Assembly: GCA_020846515.1 (NCBI GenBank)
Contig: JADLDX010000134.1
Span: 1 to 18,246, forward strand
Length of the DNA stretch: 18,246 nucleotides
Reading direction: 5' to 3'
Origin: Pirellulaceae bacterium
GTDB lineage: Bacteria; Planctomycetota; Planctomycetia; Pirellulales; Pirellulaceae
Part shown: positions 9,301 to 15,186 of the stretch, in pieces
Position numbering within the stretch: the first letter of the stretch is position 1
Layout of the letters: each line of letters starts with the position of its first letter
Position numbers and translations under genes: made by a program
The notes under the pieces: model-generated
Seen by the model: only the letters and a program-made list of their open reading frames with translations
The model's database searches: none
What the model was told of the DNA's origin: nothing

Positions 9301-9507
9301 GTTGGTAAACAAGACGCCACTTGCAGCCAACCGATCGAGATTGGGAGTAATCGTCTGTGGATGTCCCCCCATGCAGCCAATCCAGTCGTTCAGATCGTCC
9401 ACTGCAATGAAGAGGACATTGGGCTGTGTGGTTTTGTCTTGAGGATTAGCCGCAACAACTTGCGAGCCAAAAACAAGGACTACCAGCAGTCTAATCAAGG
9501 TTTGCAT
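6310..9507 (-). CDS. Double sulfatase: S1_7-like sulfatase, VHL-beta-like domain, second sulfatase in one chain
   Basis: Numbering is from the ATG at 9507 (1065 residues); an in-frame TTG at 9525 would add six residues. I prefer the ATG because it gives a compact signal peptide (RLLVVLVFG...VVAA). Sulfatase A, about residues 30-465, has VDD (Asp37, Asp38), CNPSR (Cys77), GKLLH (Lys128, His131), RPH and SDHG (Asp315, His316). Residues about 505-572 match the VHL beta domain. Sulfatase B, about 580-1065, has TDD (Asp588, Asp589), CSPSR (Cys629), GKWH (Lys678, His680) and SDNG (Asp864, Asn865), an arylsulfatase/GalNAc-6-sulfatase style set. Both halves keep all visible catalytic residues, so both should be active if the cysteines are matured. 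Sulfatase B has no signal peptide of its own at the junction, which argues for a real fusion rather than a lost stop codon. The nearest neighbour downstream is another S1_7-like sulfatase. Typical single sulfatases are 450-600 residues. Confidence 0.85.
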   Translation of the reverse strand: MQTLIRLLVVLVFGSQVVAANPQDKTTQPNVLFIAVDDLNDWIGCMGGHPQTITPNLDRLAASGVLFTNAHCPAPACNPSRSAIFTGRAPNRSGLYDNRQQMREVMPTETILPQYFRQHGYYSAGSGKLLHYFIDAKSWDKYFPKAESENPFPETYYPKKRPVSLERGGPWQYVETDWAALDVTDEEFGGDWSVSKWIGEQLSKQHDKPFFLGCGLYRPHEPWFVPRKYFEPFPLESIQLPLGYRENDLDDVPETGQKAARNKYFAHIQQQGQWKQAIQGYLASIHFADAMLGRVLDALESGPNAHNTIVVLWSDHGWQLGEKEHWQKFTPGRAVTRVPLMVRVPSGASAALPTGTRAGAICDAPVNLLSLFPTLLDLCKLPNNPNHDGPSLLPLLNNPISTDWNHDSVTYLAQPGTYAISGRSQRYIHYADGSEELYDISQDPYEWTNLAKLPQSQEKLAAFRKAAPKDFAQRVEPSIDSLAKLTWQPAADGVAPASKPDGNPFPVHFINKQRQAVELFWMSPDGQAKSYGWIASGQAKTQQTRPGAVWSVGKVGSDQKLGHFVIGDRTAQAVIPATQPNVIVILTDDQGWSDLGCQGTQKDVRTPHIDALAARGVRCTAGYVTAPQCSPSRAGLMTGRHQQRFGIDTIPDMPLPSEAVTMAERLRPLGYRTGFVGKWHLEPNVTCVDWIKRELPEMAGKPRAQVRIPWDKIRPYSPAAQGFDEYFWGELRNYRVNYELDGHEVDRADLAKDPDAKGPLARSTIKMKPVENKDFRIDVQTQAAVSFIERNHAVPFYLQLNYYGPHTPLEATQKYLDRFPTDMPIRRRYALAMIAAIDDGVGRVVEKLTEHGLLDNTLIVVTSDNGAPLKMTKPDSPLDGDAGGWDGSLNEPWVGEKGMLSEGGIRVPMVWSLPSQLPSGKTYDWPVSTLDIAPSVLQLAGGDLAEVMRDNTQKFDGIDLIPAMNDVQNPSTRSLYFRFWDQAAMRQGKWKYIYVGNGRRYLFDLESDQHEHENLVDKHTELAEKLHQDLSQWCKGLQPTGLPTGDKMRERNWYNFYFDDIPSQK
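7792..7995 (-). other. VHL-beta-like domain linking the two sulfatases
   Basis: Residues about 505-572 of the fusion begin PVHFINKQ and continue through LFWMSPDG. Without gaps, the segment from Trp521 to Trp550 aligns with human pVHL 88-117: Trp521 = W88, DG = D92-G93, Tyr531 = Y98, a Gly = G104, Thr544 = S111, a Gly = G114, Ala548 = H115, Trp550 = W117. Three of five hydroxyproline-pocket residues are identical, one is conservative and His115 is replaced by Ala. In pVHL this domain is a peptide-binding beta-sandwich. Here it may be a binding or spacer module. The assignment is by my own alignment against remembered pVHL residues. Confidence 0.7.
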
Positions 9508-9820
9508 GGTTGATACTATTTTCAAAACTTCCTCGCGTCGGCTCGGTAAGTACGGTCAAAAAATGTGTCGCCGCGATTTACGGCCTCCGGGAGGTCGACG
9601 CTCCTGCGGAGACACGTTTCCCTACTGTCAGACCATCCATGCCGATTGGGTCGTTCACTCGTGCTAACCGGAGGTGCCATGAACATAACAGATCGACATG
9701 GCCAATCAGTCGCGATTTACGGTGTGCCTCACAAGAGAACTTCGCTGTAATTGCAACTGTCAACGGCGATTGAGTGGCCGCAACCACTGGTGCCCCATAG
9801 TAGCAATGAGCGCGGCTTTT
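9508..9820. other. Intergenic spacer with two small GC-rich hairpins and a 12-bp direct repeat
   Basis: I see no gene here. The minus-strand GAGGAAG at 9528-9534 is the only purine-rich ribosome-binding candidate for the double sulfatase. It is too near the TTG (2 nt) and too far from the ATG (20 nt), so it does not decide the start. A hairpin CGGCCTC-CGG-GAGGTCG occupies 9581-9597 (7 bp including one G-T pair), followed by CTCC-TGC-GGAG at 9601-9611. The 12-mer CGCGATTTACGG occurs at 9572-9583 and again at 9711-9722. Read on the minus strand this spacer is downstream of the GH2-Uma2 pair and upstream of the double sulfatase, so it should hold a terminator and a promoter. I could not identify confident -35/-10 boxes. 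Confidence 0.4.
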
Positions 9821-10396
9821 CTAACTTGCAAAGACGACCTTGTCATAGACGTCGGCTCCGACCAGTTCGCTACCTAGCGCGTCCAAATTGATCTTCCCTT
9901 CTAGTCCTTGGCAACTCGTCAAATTCCAACTGCCGTTGGTGGAACGCGTAAAGCAATCGATCGAGTGTCGATCTTGGGCAATCAAAACGTAATGTTTCAA
10001 GCTTGGGATGGTTCGGTAATGTTCGAACTTCTTTCCTCGATCGTATGCCTCACTGGAATCCGACAGGACTTCGACGAGCACCACAGGGTTCAGCAGAACG
10101 TCGCCACAGGCGGATTCGAGCTGAGGCTCGCCGCAAACTACCGACAGATCCGGGTAAGTGTACAACCCAGTTGCTTCAATCCGCAGCTTCAAGTCGCTGG
10201 GGTAAACTCGGCACGGCTTTTTTTTAAGTTGCTCACGAAGACTGGAACCCGCATTGAGAACGATCAAGTTGTGATTGGCCGACGCGCCCGCCATGGCGAA
10301 CATCTCGCCGCGAAAAAACTCTGACCGAAACTCGGCTTTCCTCTCTCGGTGCAAGTATTCTTCAGCGGTTATGGAATGTTTGGGGACTGTTGACAT
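9821..10396 (-). CDS. Uma2 family (DUF820) putative PD-(D/E)XK endonuclease
   Basis: The product has 191 residues from the ATG at 10396. The frame extends upstream to 10561 but that would overlap the GH2 gene end, and the first 55 residues are unlike the family. The ATG at 10396 has an AGGA ribosome-binding site about 10 nt upstream and starts with MSTVPKHSITAEEYL, a common Uma2 N-terminus. Motifs are EFFRGEMFAMAG (about 26-37), SDLKL, YPDLSVV with Asp83, VVLVEVLSDSS with Glu109, and DRGKKFEHY with Lys122/Lys123. This is the complete set of PD-(D/E)XK residues in the standard arrangement and the usual family length. It lies 31 bp after the GH2 gene on the same strand and is likely co-transcribed. 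It is only distantly similar to the Uma2 protein at 3915, so the two are not a recent duplication. Its function is unknown. Confidence 0.85.
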   Translation of the reverse strand: MSTVPKHSITAEEYLHRERKAEFRSEFFRGEMFAMAGASANHNLIVLNAGSSLREQLKKKPCRVYPSDLKLRIEATGLYTYPDLSVVCGEPQLESACGDVLLNPVVLVEVLSDSSEAYDRGKKFEHYRTIPSLKHYVLIAQDRHSIDCFTRSTNGSWNLTSCQGLEGKINLDALGSELVGADVYDKVVFAS

Positions 10397-10427
10397 ATGG
10401 TGTCTTCCTAAGAAATCCCAGATCCGT

Positions 10428-12821
10428 TCAGTACTTCGAAATATAGCTGATACTCGTGGGCCCGGATTTGATTTGCTCAAACGCCTCACGCGAGAACTGA
10501 TCCGCTTTGCCTGCTTTTGCCGCAGACTCAACCTTTGGTGCGTTCTGAAATAGCTTCTCATGCAGCTTCGCTAACTCCTGTGCTGGTATCTTGAACACCT
10601 TGCGATCGTAGGTCATCAGTCCGTTGATCTCGCCTTCGACATCCGTGGTCTGTGTGTAGACGCCGGCGGCGATGCCTTTACCTCGTAATTCGTTCAGCAT
10701 GTTGATCGAAGTCACGTAACGTTCTTTGTACTCGGCCTCCGTTTTGGGGATGTCGCCATATCCCCAATTGCGACGATTGGCGTCCCATAAATGATCTTTC
10801 ACCGGAAAGCCATGTCCGCCGAACTCGCCCATGACTTTGATGAAGTTGTCGAAGCGACCGTTGATGTCGAGTTCAAACGGAAAGCCAGGATGCGGATAAC
10901 GATGCTCGTCCACAATGTCACCGGCGGGCCAGAAGTTGCCGCCGCTGGCGATGTTGACCAGTCGGCTTGGGTCGCGCTTCGAAGTCCACTGGCCGACTTC
11001 CACCGTTTGATGTTGTCCCCAGGCTTCATTGAATGGAACCCAACACATGATCGAAGGATGATTCTCCAGCGAGTCAATCATCGCTTCCAGCTCTGACATG
11101 AACTGGATGTGTTGCTCGGGTGGCCACTTGGCGTCGACCGGCTCAGGGGTCAATCTAGTCCACTCGGGCCAGCCCTGGTTGCGTCCCGTTCCGCCGCTGA
11201 CTTGATCCTGCCAGACCATCATGCCCAGTCGATCACAGTGGTAATAATATCGACGCGGTTCGACCTTAATGTGTTTCCGAATCATGTTGAAGCCCGCCGA
11301 CTTCAGCCACTCGATGTCGAACAACATCGCTTCATCAGATGGCGGCGTCAGTAAACCATCCGGCCACCAGCCTTGATCGAGCGGTCCCCAATGAAAGACT
11401 ACTTGGCCATTGAGCGTGAATCGCCAGTGTCCGTCGGCGTCTTTGACTTTTCCAACAGTGCGAATGCCTGCGTACGATTTGACTTGGTCGAGTACGCTCC
11501 CGCTTGCATCCAGTAGCCCTACTTCGATGTTGTACAGATGGGGAGACGCAGGCGACCAGAGCTTTGCATTAGCAACTTTGAGCGTCACAGCGTCATTGGT
11601 GCCGGTTGCTTGAGCAATAACTGTCTCGCCGTCTTTCACGACGATACGTACTTGACCGCCCCCTTCAACGATCGGTCGAACAGTGATTGTTTCATTGCTC
11701 GCGTCGGTACTGATTTTCAAGTCGTTGAGATGGCTGGAGGAGACTTCTTCCAGCCAAACGGTTTGCCAAATCCCAGACACCTGGGTATACCAAATGCCGC
11801 GAGCATTGATCACTTGTTTGCCGCGAAGTTGCCAATCTTCAGTTGCATCTTCGACGCGCACGATCAACTCATTGTCGCCATCGTGAATTGCGCCTGTGAT
11901 ATCGAACGAAAATGGTGTATTCCCACCAACATGCGCGCCCACGCTCTTCCCGTTGACGAACACTTCACAGCGATAATCGACGGCTTCGAAATTCAACAGT
12001 ATTCGTTTCGCGGGACTAGCGATCGATTTGAAACTGCGGCGATACCAGAGTGCTTCGCTACCATCCAGCAAGTACTGCACGCCGCCAAGCTTTGATTCCA
12101 GACAATATGGCACCAGAATCTTGCCCTTCCACTGAGTCGGCGTTTCCGTTTGAGCAATGGGAGTGATGGAGTAATCCCAATGTCCGTTCAGATTCATCCA
12201 ATTGTCGCGTTGCATCTGCGGCCGCGGGTATTCGGTCCACGCATTTTCAGCAGTCACTTTCTCGCCCCATTGCGTGACCAGCTCCGATTGAAACGGCTTC
12301 GTCGAACGCTTTACCTTCGGCAACTCAGGCACTTTGTCGCCATCGACCAGATGCACGTCAATGAACTGCCCGCCGTTGGTCTGGCTGCAATGCACCGCCA
12401 TTACGTTGTCGCCAACTTTCAAGGCCGAGCGTTTGTCGGCGGCAATCGGCACAGCTTCATACTTATTGGTGAAACCTTTGACGTTCGCCACCATTTTGCC
12501 GTTGATAAACACTTCCGCATCTTCATCATGGTGCATCCACAACACGGGGTTGGCTGGCACAGAATCCAGCGTAAATGACTTGCGCATCCAAATACTGTTT
12601 GTCGACCAGGTTGTTCCCACACGAGCTCCTGGCGTATCGCTGGTGCCAAAGCCGCCGTTGCCTTCCGTCCACTCAGCATCATCAAAGCCCGGCGCTCGCC
12701 AGCCGTCGACGGGCTTGCGAAGCGTGTATCGCCAAGTGTCGACGATCACTTGGGCATAACATTCGGTGCTCAGAATGGTCATGCAGGCCGCGATGAAGAA
12801 CGAGCGTGCGAGAGGTAGCAT
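10428..12821 (-). CDS. Secreted glycoside hydrolase family 2 enzyme (beta-galactosidase/glucuronidase type) with extra N-terminal beta-sandwich
   Basis: The 797-residue product has a signal peptide (hydrophobic FFIAACMTIL, cleavage near CYA-Q, residue about 23). Residues about 24-160 are an extra jelly-roll-like domain (WRAPGFDDAEW ... IWMRKSFTL ... DEDAEVFINGK). Residues about 203-360 form the canonical GH2 sugar-binding domain (WMNLNGHWDY, LWYRRSF, VFVNGKSVG, FDITGAI), then an Ig-like domain and the TIM barrel. The predicted acid/base is Glu599 in WVPFNEAWGQ and the nucleophile Glu666 in VMGEFGGHG, as in clan GH-A retaining enzymes. WQDQ and IRKH motifs precede them. It probably removes terminal beta-linked sugars from a polysaccharide once sulfate groups are gone, fitting the surrounding sulfatases. 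The ATG at 12821 has an AAGGAA ribosome-binding site 6 nt upstream. It lies 127 bp after a sulfatase gene and 31 bp before a Uma2 gene. The specific sugar cannot be told. Confidence 0.88.
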   Translation of the reverse strand: MLPLARSFFIAACMTILSTECYAQVIVDTWRYTLRKPVDGWRAPGFDDAEWTEGNGGFGTSDTPGARVGTTWSTNSIWMRKSFTLDSVPANPVLWMHHDEDAEVFINGKMVANVKGFTNKYEAVPIAADKRSALKVGDNVMAVHCSQTNGGQFIDVHLVDGDKVPELPKVKRSTKPFQSELVTQWGEKVTAENAWTEYPRPQMQRDNWMNLNGHWDYSITPIAQTETPTQWKGKILVPYCLESKLGGVQYLLDGSEALWYRRSFKSIASPAKRILLNFEAVDYRCEVFVNGKSVGAHVGGNTPFSFDITGAIHDGDNELIVRVEDATEDWQLRGKQVINARGIWYTQVSGIWQTVWLEEVSSSHLNDLKISTDASNETITVRPIVEGGGQVRIVVKDGETVIAQATGTNDAVTLKVANAKLWSPASPHLYNIEVGLLDASGSVLDQVKSYAGIRTVGKVKDADGHWRFTLNGQVVFHWGPLDQGWWPDGLLTPPSDEAMLFDIEWLKSAGFNMIRKHIKVEPRRYYYHCDRLGMMVWQDQVSGGTGRNQGWPEWTRLTPEPVDAKWPPEQHIQFMSELEAMIDSLENHPSIMCWVPFNEAWGQHQTVEVGQWTSKRDPSRLVNIASGGNFWPAGDIVDEHRYPHPGFPFELDINGRFDNFIKVMGEFGGHGFPVKDHLWDANRRNWGYGDIPKTEAEYKERYVTSINMLNELRGKGIAAGVYTQTTDVEGEINGLMTYDRKVFKIPAQELAKLHEKLFQNAPKVESAAKAGKADQFSREAFEQIKSGPTSISYISKY

Positions 12822-12948
12822 GAGAATTCCTTAGTGGTTAATTGACTAGAGACGTGCGGGAACCCACATCCGAGGTTGGCTTAGGCTGCGGCGTGAGGAC
12901 ACTCAGCGCAGTTGAGTCTAGACTGATGGAAGGCACGCACCATACGTT

Positions 12949-14460
12949 TCATGGCGCCGATTTCTTGTTCTTCGTTTTTTCAAGTGCTGCGGCGGCGGTC
13001 TTGGTGCGCGGTGATTTGTATTGATCGAAGACATCGCCCAGGTCGAGGGCGCGCGGGTCATTCTGCGTCTTGAGTTCGCTCATGAGTTTTTGGCGCAAGG
13101 CGACGACGTTTCGGGCGAAATCGGGGGTGCTCGCGAGGTTTGTCACACAGTCGGGATCGCGGGCGAGGTCGAACAATTGCTCGGCCGGGCGTTTGCCAAA
13201 CGAGTGCTGCCAGAAGGGATCTTTCTCGCCACTGTCCATCGCGAGCGTTTTGCTGGGGCTGGCGTCGGTGTCCTTCAAACCGAGATCTAGGTCGCCGCAA
13301 GGCCAGCGGTCGGGCTTGAAGTTGTGGACGTAAAACAAATTGCCGCTGCGAATGGCACGCACTGGATAGCCGAGGCCGGCAGGAGAGCCAGGCCGAGCCA
13401 GTACGTCGTTCCGCTCGCGGCCAACAATGACCGTGCTGCGTTCGACTTTCACGTCGTTGCGCAGCACATCGGTTAAGCTGCGACCAGTGATGGGCGACAT
13501 GCCCTGCGCCGCGCCATCCACTCCGAACAATTCGAGGAACGTCGGCGCGAGGTCGATGAAGCTGATGAATTCTGGGACGTGCCGACTAGGCTTCGCAATG
13601 CCCGCAGGCCAAGCTGCAATGAACGGGATATGATGCGCGTCGTCATACGTATGACCTTTCACTCGCGGGAACGGCATGCCGTGATCCGACGTGACGATGA
13701 TCAACGTGTTCTGCGCCTCGCCGCTGGCTTCGAGCGCGGCGACCAACGAACCAACTTGAGTGTCGTAAGCTTCCACTTCGATTGCATAGTCGAGCATATC
13801 GCGACGGATGAGATCATTATCTGGCCAGTAGGCAGGCACTCGGTCGATGTCAGTCGGCTTCTTGCCTGCCGCGATGCCGGAGTCTCTCTCATAAGCGCGA
13901 TGGGGATAAGTACTGCCGAACCAGTAGAAGAACGGCGCGCCAGGCGTTCGCCTCTTCAGAAATGCGGTGAGCCCGGCGCCGGGGTCGCTGGCGTTCTTCG
14001 CGCCACCGCCGACGAGCGCGAAGTTGCGTGGGCTGCCGTCGGCCAATTTCGCATCGCCGGGTCCCCAGGTTTTGCCAGCACCGCCCGTTTGGATCCCCGC
14101 CTTGGCGAGCGCCTCGCTGAAGGCCATGAACTTGGCAGGAAAATAGGGCTGATGATTCGCAGCATCCTCAAGTTGCCAAGGATTGCGACCCGTGAGGATC
14201 GCGGCTCTCGACGGCGCACACTTCGAGGTTGGCGTGTAGGCGTTATCGAAAACCAAACCTTGCCTCGCCAGCCGATCAATGTTAGGCGTCTTCACCCACT
14301 TGCAGCCATAAGCTTCGCCAAAATGGCGCGACGCATCGTCGGCAATGATGAACAGGACAGTGGGCTTTGTTGGCGGCTTCACCGGTTCAGCGGCAGCGAG
14401 CGCAGCTAGCGGCAAAAGCGACAGGGCGATCAAGAGCAAACTCATATGTCGAAGAATCAT
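12949..14460 (-). CDS. Secreted N-sulfoglucosamine sulfohydrolase-like sulfatase (S1_8-like)
   Basis: The 503-residue product starts with a strong signal peptide (LLLIALSLLPLAALA, cleavage near residue 23). Conserved sites are IADD (Asp41, Asp42), the active-site CAPSR (Cys81, to become formylglycine), GKTW (Lys130), YPHR (His187) and SDHG (Asp259, His260), plus the HTYDDAHHIPF segment. The order and the short sulfatase core resemble heparan N-sulfatases (SGSH) and bacterial S1_8 relatives, which remove N- or O-sulfate from glucosamine; the exact substrate is inference. The C-terminus ends in a Lys/Ala-rich tail (TKTAAAALEKTKNKK). The ATG at 14460 has an AAGG about 10 nt upstream; a second ATG (14445) is less likely. 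A sampled 60-bp stretch is 73 percent GC, against about 50 percent in the genes to the left, suggesting a different origin. The GH2 gene starts 127 bp downstream. Confidence 0.88.
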   Translation of the reverse strand: MILRHMSLLLIALSLLPLAALAAAEPVKPPTKPTVLFIIADDASRHFGEAYGCKWVKTPNIDRLARQGLVFDNAYTPTSKCAPSRAAILTGRNPWQLEDAANHQPYFPAKFMAFSEALAKAGIQTGGAGKTWGPGDAKLADGSPRNFALVGGGAKNASDPGAGLTAFLKRRTPGAPFFYWFGSTYPHRAYERDSGIAAGKKPTDIDRVPAYWPDNDLIRRDMLDYAIEVEAYDTQVGSLVAALEASGEAQNTLIIVTSDHGMPFPRVKGHTYDDAHHIPFIAAWPAGIAKPSRHVPEFISFIDLAPTFLELFGVDGAAQGMSPITGRSLTDVLRNDVKVERSTVIVGRERNDVLARPGSPAGLGYPVRAIRSGNLFYVHNFKPDRWPCGDLDLGLKDTDASPSKTLAMDSGEKDPFWQHSFGKRPAEQLFDLARDPDCVTNLASTPDFARNVVALRQKLMSELKTQNDPRALDLGDVFDQYKSPRTKTAAAALEKTKNKKSAP

Positions 14461-14715
14461 CGAATGGCGCCTTAATGAAGTTTGATTGCAATGCGATTAC
14501 CATTTCAATGGCGAAACTCGCCAAAGCTTCGAACTCTTCAAGTTGTGTGGCGATGGAGTTTGCCCACAGCCAAGAGGCTTGGCAACTTTCGCTATTTACG
14601 ACTGTTCTCTTTGCGTTCCGCGGCATTATACCTAAGATCAGGCGTCTCGTCCGGTTACCGAACTTGGCGATCGACGCATCGCGAAAGAGAACCTCTCGCC
14701 AGTCTGCAATAGCAA
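14461..14715. other. Lower-GC unassigned segment joining the sulfatase remnant to the next gene
   Basis: This stretch replaces the missing body of the remnant sulfatase. One minus-strand frame is open from about 14740 through 14461 and beyond into the next gene. It encodes helix-like sequence (DWREVLFRDASIAKFG, then SCQASWLWANSIATQLEEFE), but I do not recognise it and it has no convincing start. The sampled GC is about 52 percent, unlike the GC-rich sulfatases on both sides. It also contains the upstream region and ribosome-binding site of the S1_8-like sulfatase. Confidence 0.4.
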
Positions 14716-14955
14716 AACGGCGCAGGCGGAGTAACCGTTAGTAAAGCGTGCTCCTTGTCGGGCCAGCGCATTGATGTGCGGCGTTTGATAGTAAGTACTG
14801 CTTTGGCAACCCAAATCCTTCCAGCCCAAGTCGTCGAATAAGAACAGAATAATGTTGGGGACAGTTGCGGCTAGTCGCATTGGCTCGGCGCAGTTAGCGT
14901 CCGTTGCAGCCCAAGTGATCAGAATGAATGCAAAACAGCTGATCAACGTCTTCAT
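14638..14955 (-). pseudogene. Sulfatase remnant truncated immediately before the catalytic cysteine
   Basis: From the ATG at 14955 the frame encodes a signal peptide (MKTLISCFAFILITWAATDANCA), then NIILFLFDDLGWKDLGC with both metal-binding Asp residues, TPHINALARQGARFTNGYSACAV, a textbook sulfatase N-terminus. In intact relatives the next residues are CxPSR. Here homology stops at 14716 and the frame runs through unrelated LLLQTGERFSF-type sequence to a stop at 14638 (105 residues in total). The catalytic cysteine and about 400 downstream residues are absent from the following spacer. The ATG abuts a dispersed repeat and has no ribosome-binding site. It was probably an arylsulfatase of the same type as the 15187-17091 gene before deletion. 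It is not functional as an enzyme. Confidence 0.82.
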
Positions 14956-14957
14956 TT

Positions 14958-15014
14958 GTGGGATAGGCTTGCAGCCTGTCATGCTGTGGATTGGTGGGAT
15001 AGGGGTAGCCTGTC
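14958..15014. repeat. Two tandem copies of a GTGGGATAGG...AGCCTGTC repeat
   Basis: Copy one, GATAGGCTTGCAGCCTGTC (core 14962-14980), is preceded by GTGG. Copy two, GTGGGATAGGGGTAGCCTGTC in two parts (GTGGGATAGG 14994-15003, then GGTAGCCTGTC), ends at 15014. Both have the GGGATAGGnnn...AGCCTGTC form that I know as a common intergenic repeat in planctomycete genomes (from memory, not searched). Copy one directly abuts the start of the sulfatase remnant. Confidence 0.6.
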
Positions 15015-15111
15015 TTCAATTTATAATCAATAGGTTGTGGGTCGGTAGCAATCGGCGTTGTAATATGCAACCACTTATCAATCAAAGAGTGCGATAGTTC
15101 GCGGTCGTCGC

Positions 15112-15138
15112 CACCCCGGAGAGCGTCTCTCCGCGGTG
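15112..15138. terminator. Strong imperfect hairpin downstream of the CSVSR sulfatase (possible terminator or dispersed repeat)
   Basis: CACC-C-CGGAGAG / loop CGT / CTCTCCG-C-GGTG forms an 11-bp stem with one C-C mismatch. On the minus strand it begins about 49 nt after the sulfatase stop codon. No U-tract follows, so it is not a canonical intrinsic terminator. It may equally be a planctomycete intergenic repeat. Confidence 0.45.
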
Positions 15139-15186
15139 ATCAAGTAAGACGTTTGAAACGTATGAGTTGCCGAAGCCGGACATAGC

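Noticed and set aside
9508..9525. TTG start for the double sulfatase
   Set aside because: The GAGGAAG site is only 2 nt away and the ATG at 9507 gives a better signal peptide; kept as an alternative.
10397..10561. N-terminal extension of the second Uma2 protein to 10561
   Set aside because: It overlaps the GH2 gene end, is unlike the family, and a good ribosome-binding site precedes the ATG at 10396.
13579..14409. 276-codon plus-strand frame
   Set aside because: Antisense to the S1_8-like sulfatase with no recognisable family, explained by high GC.
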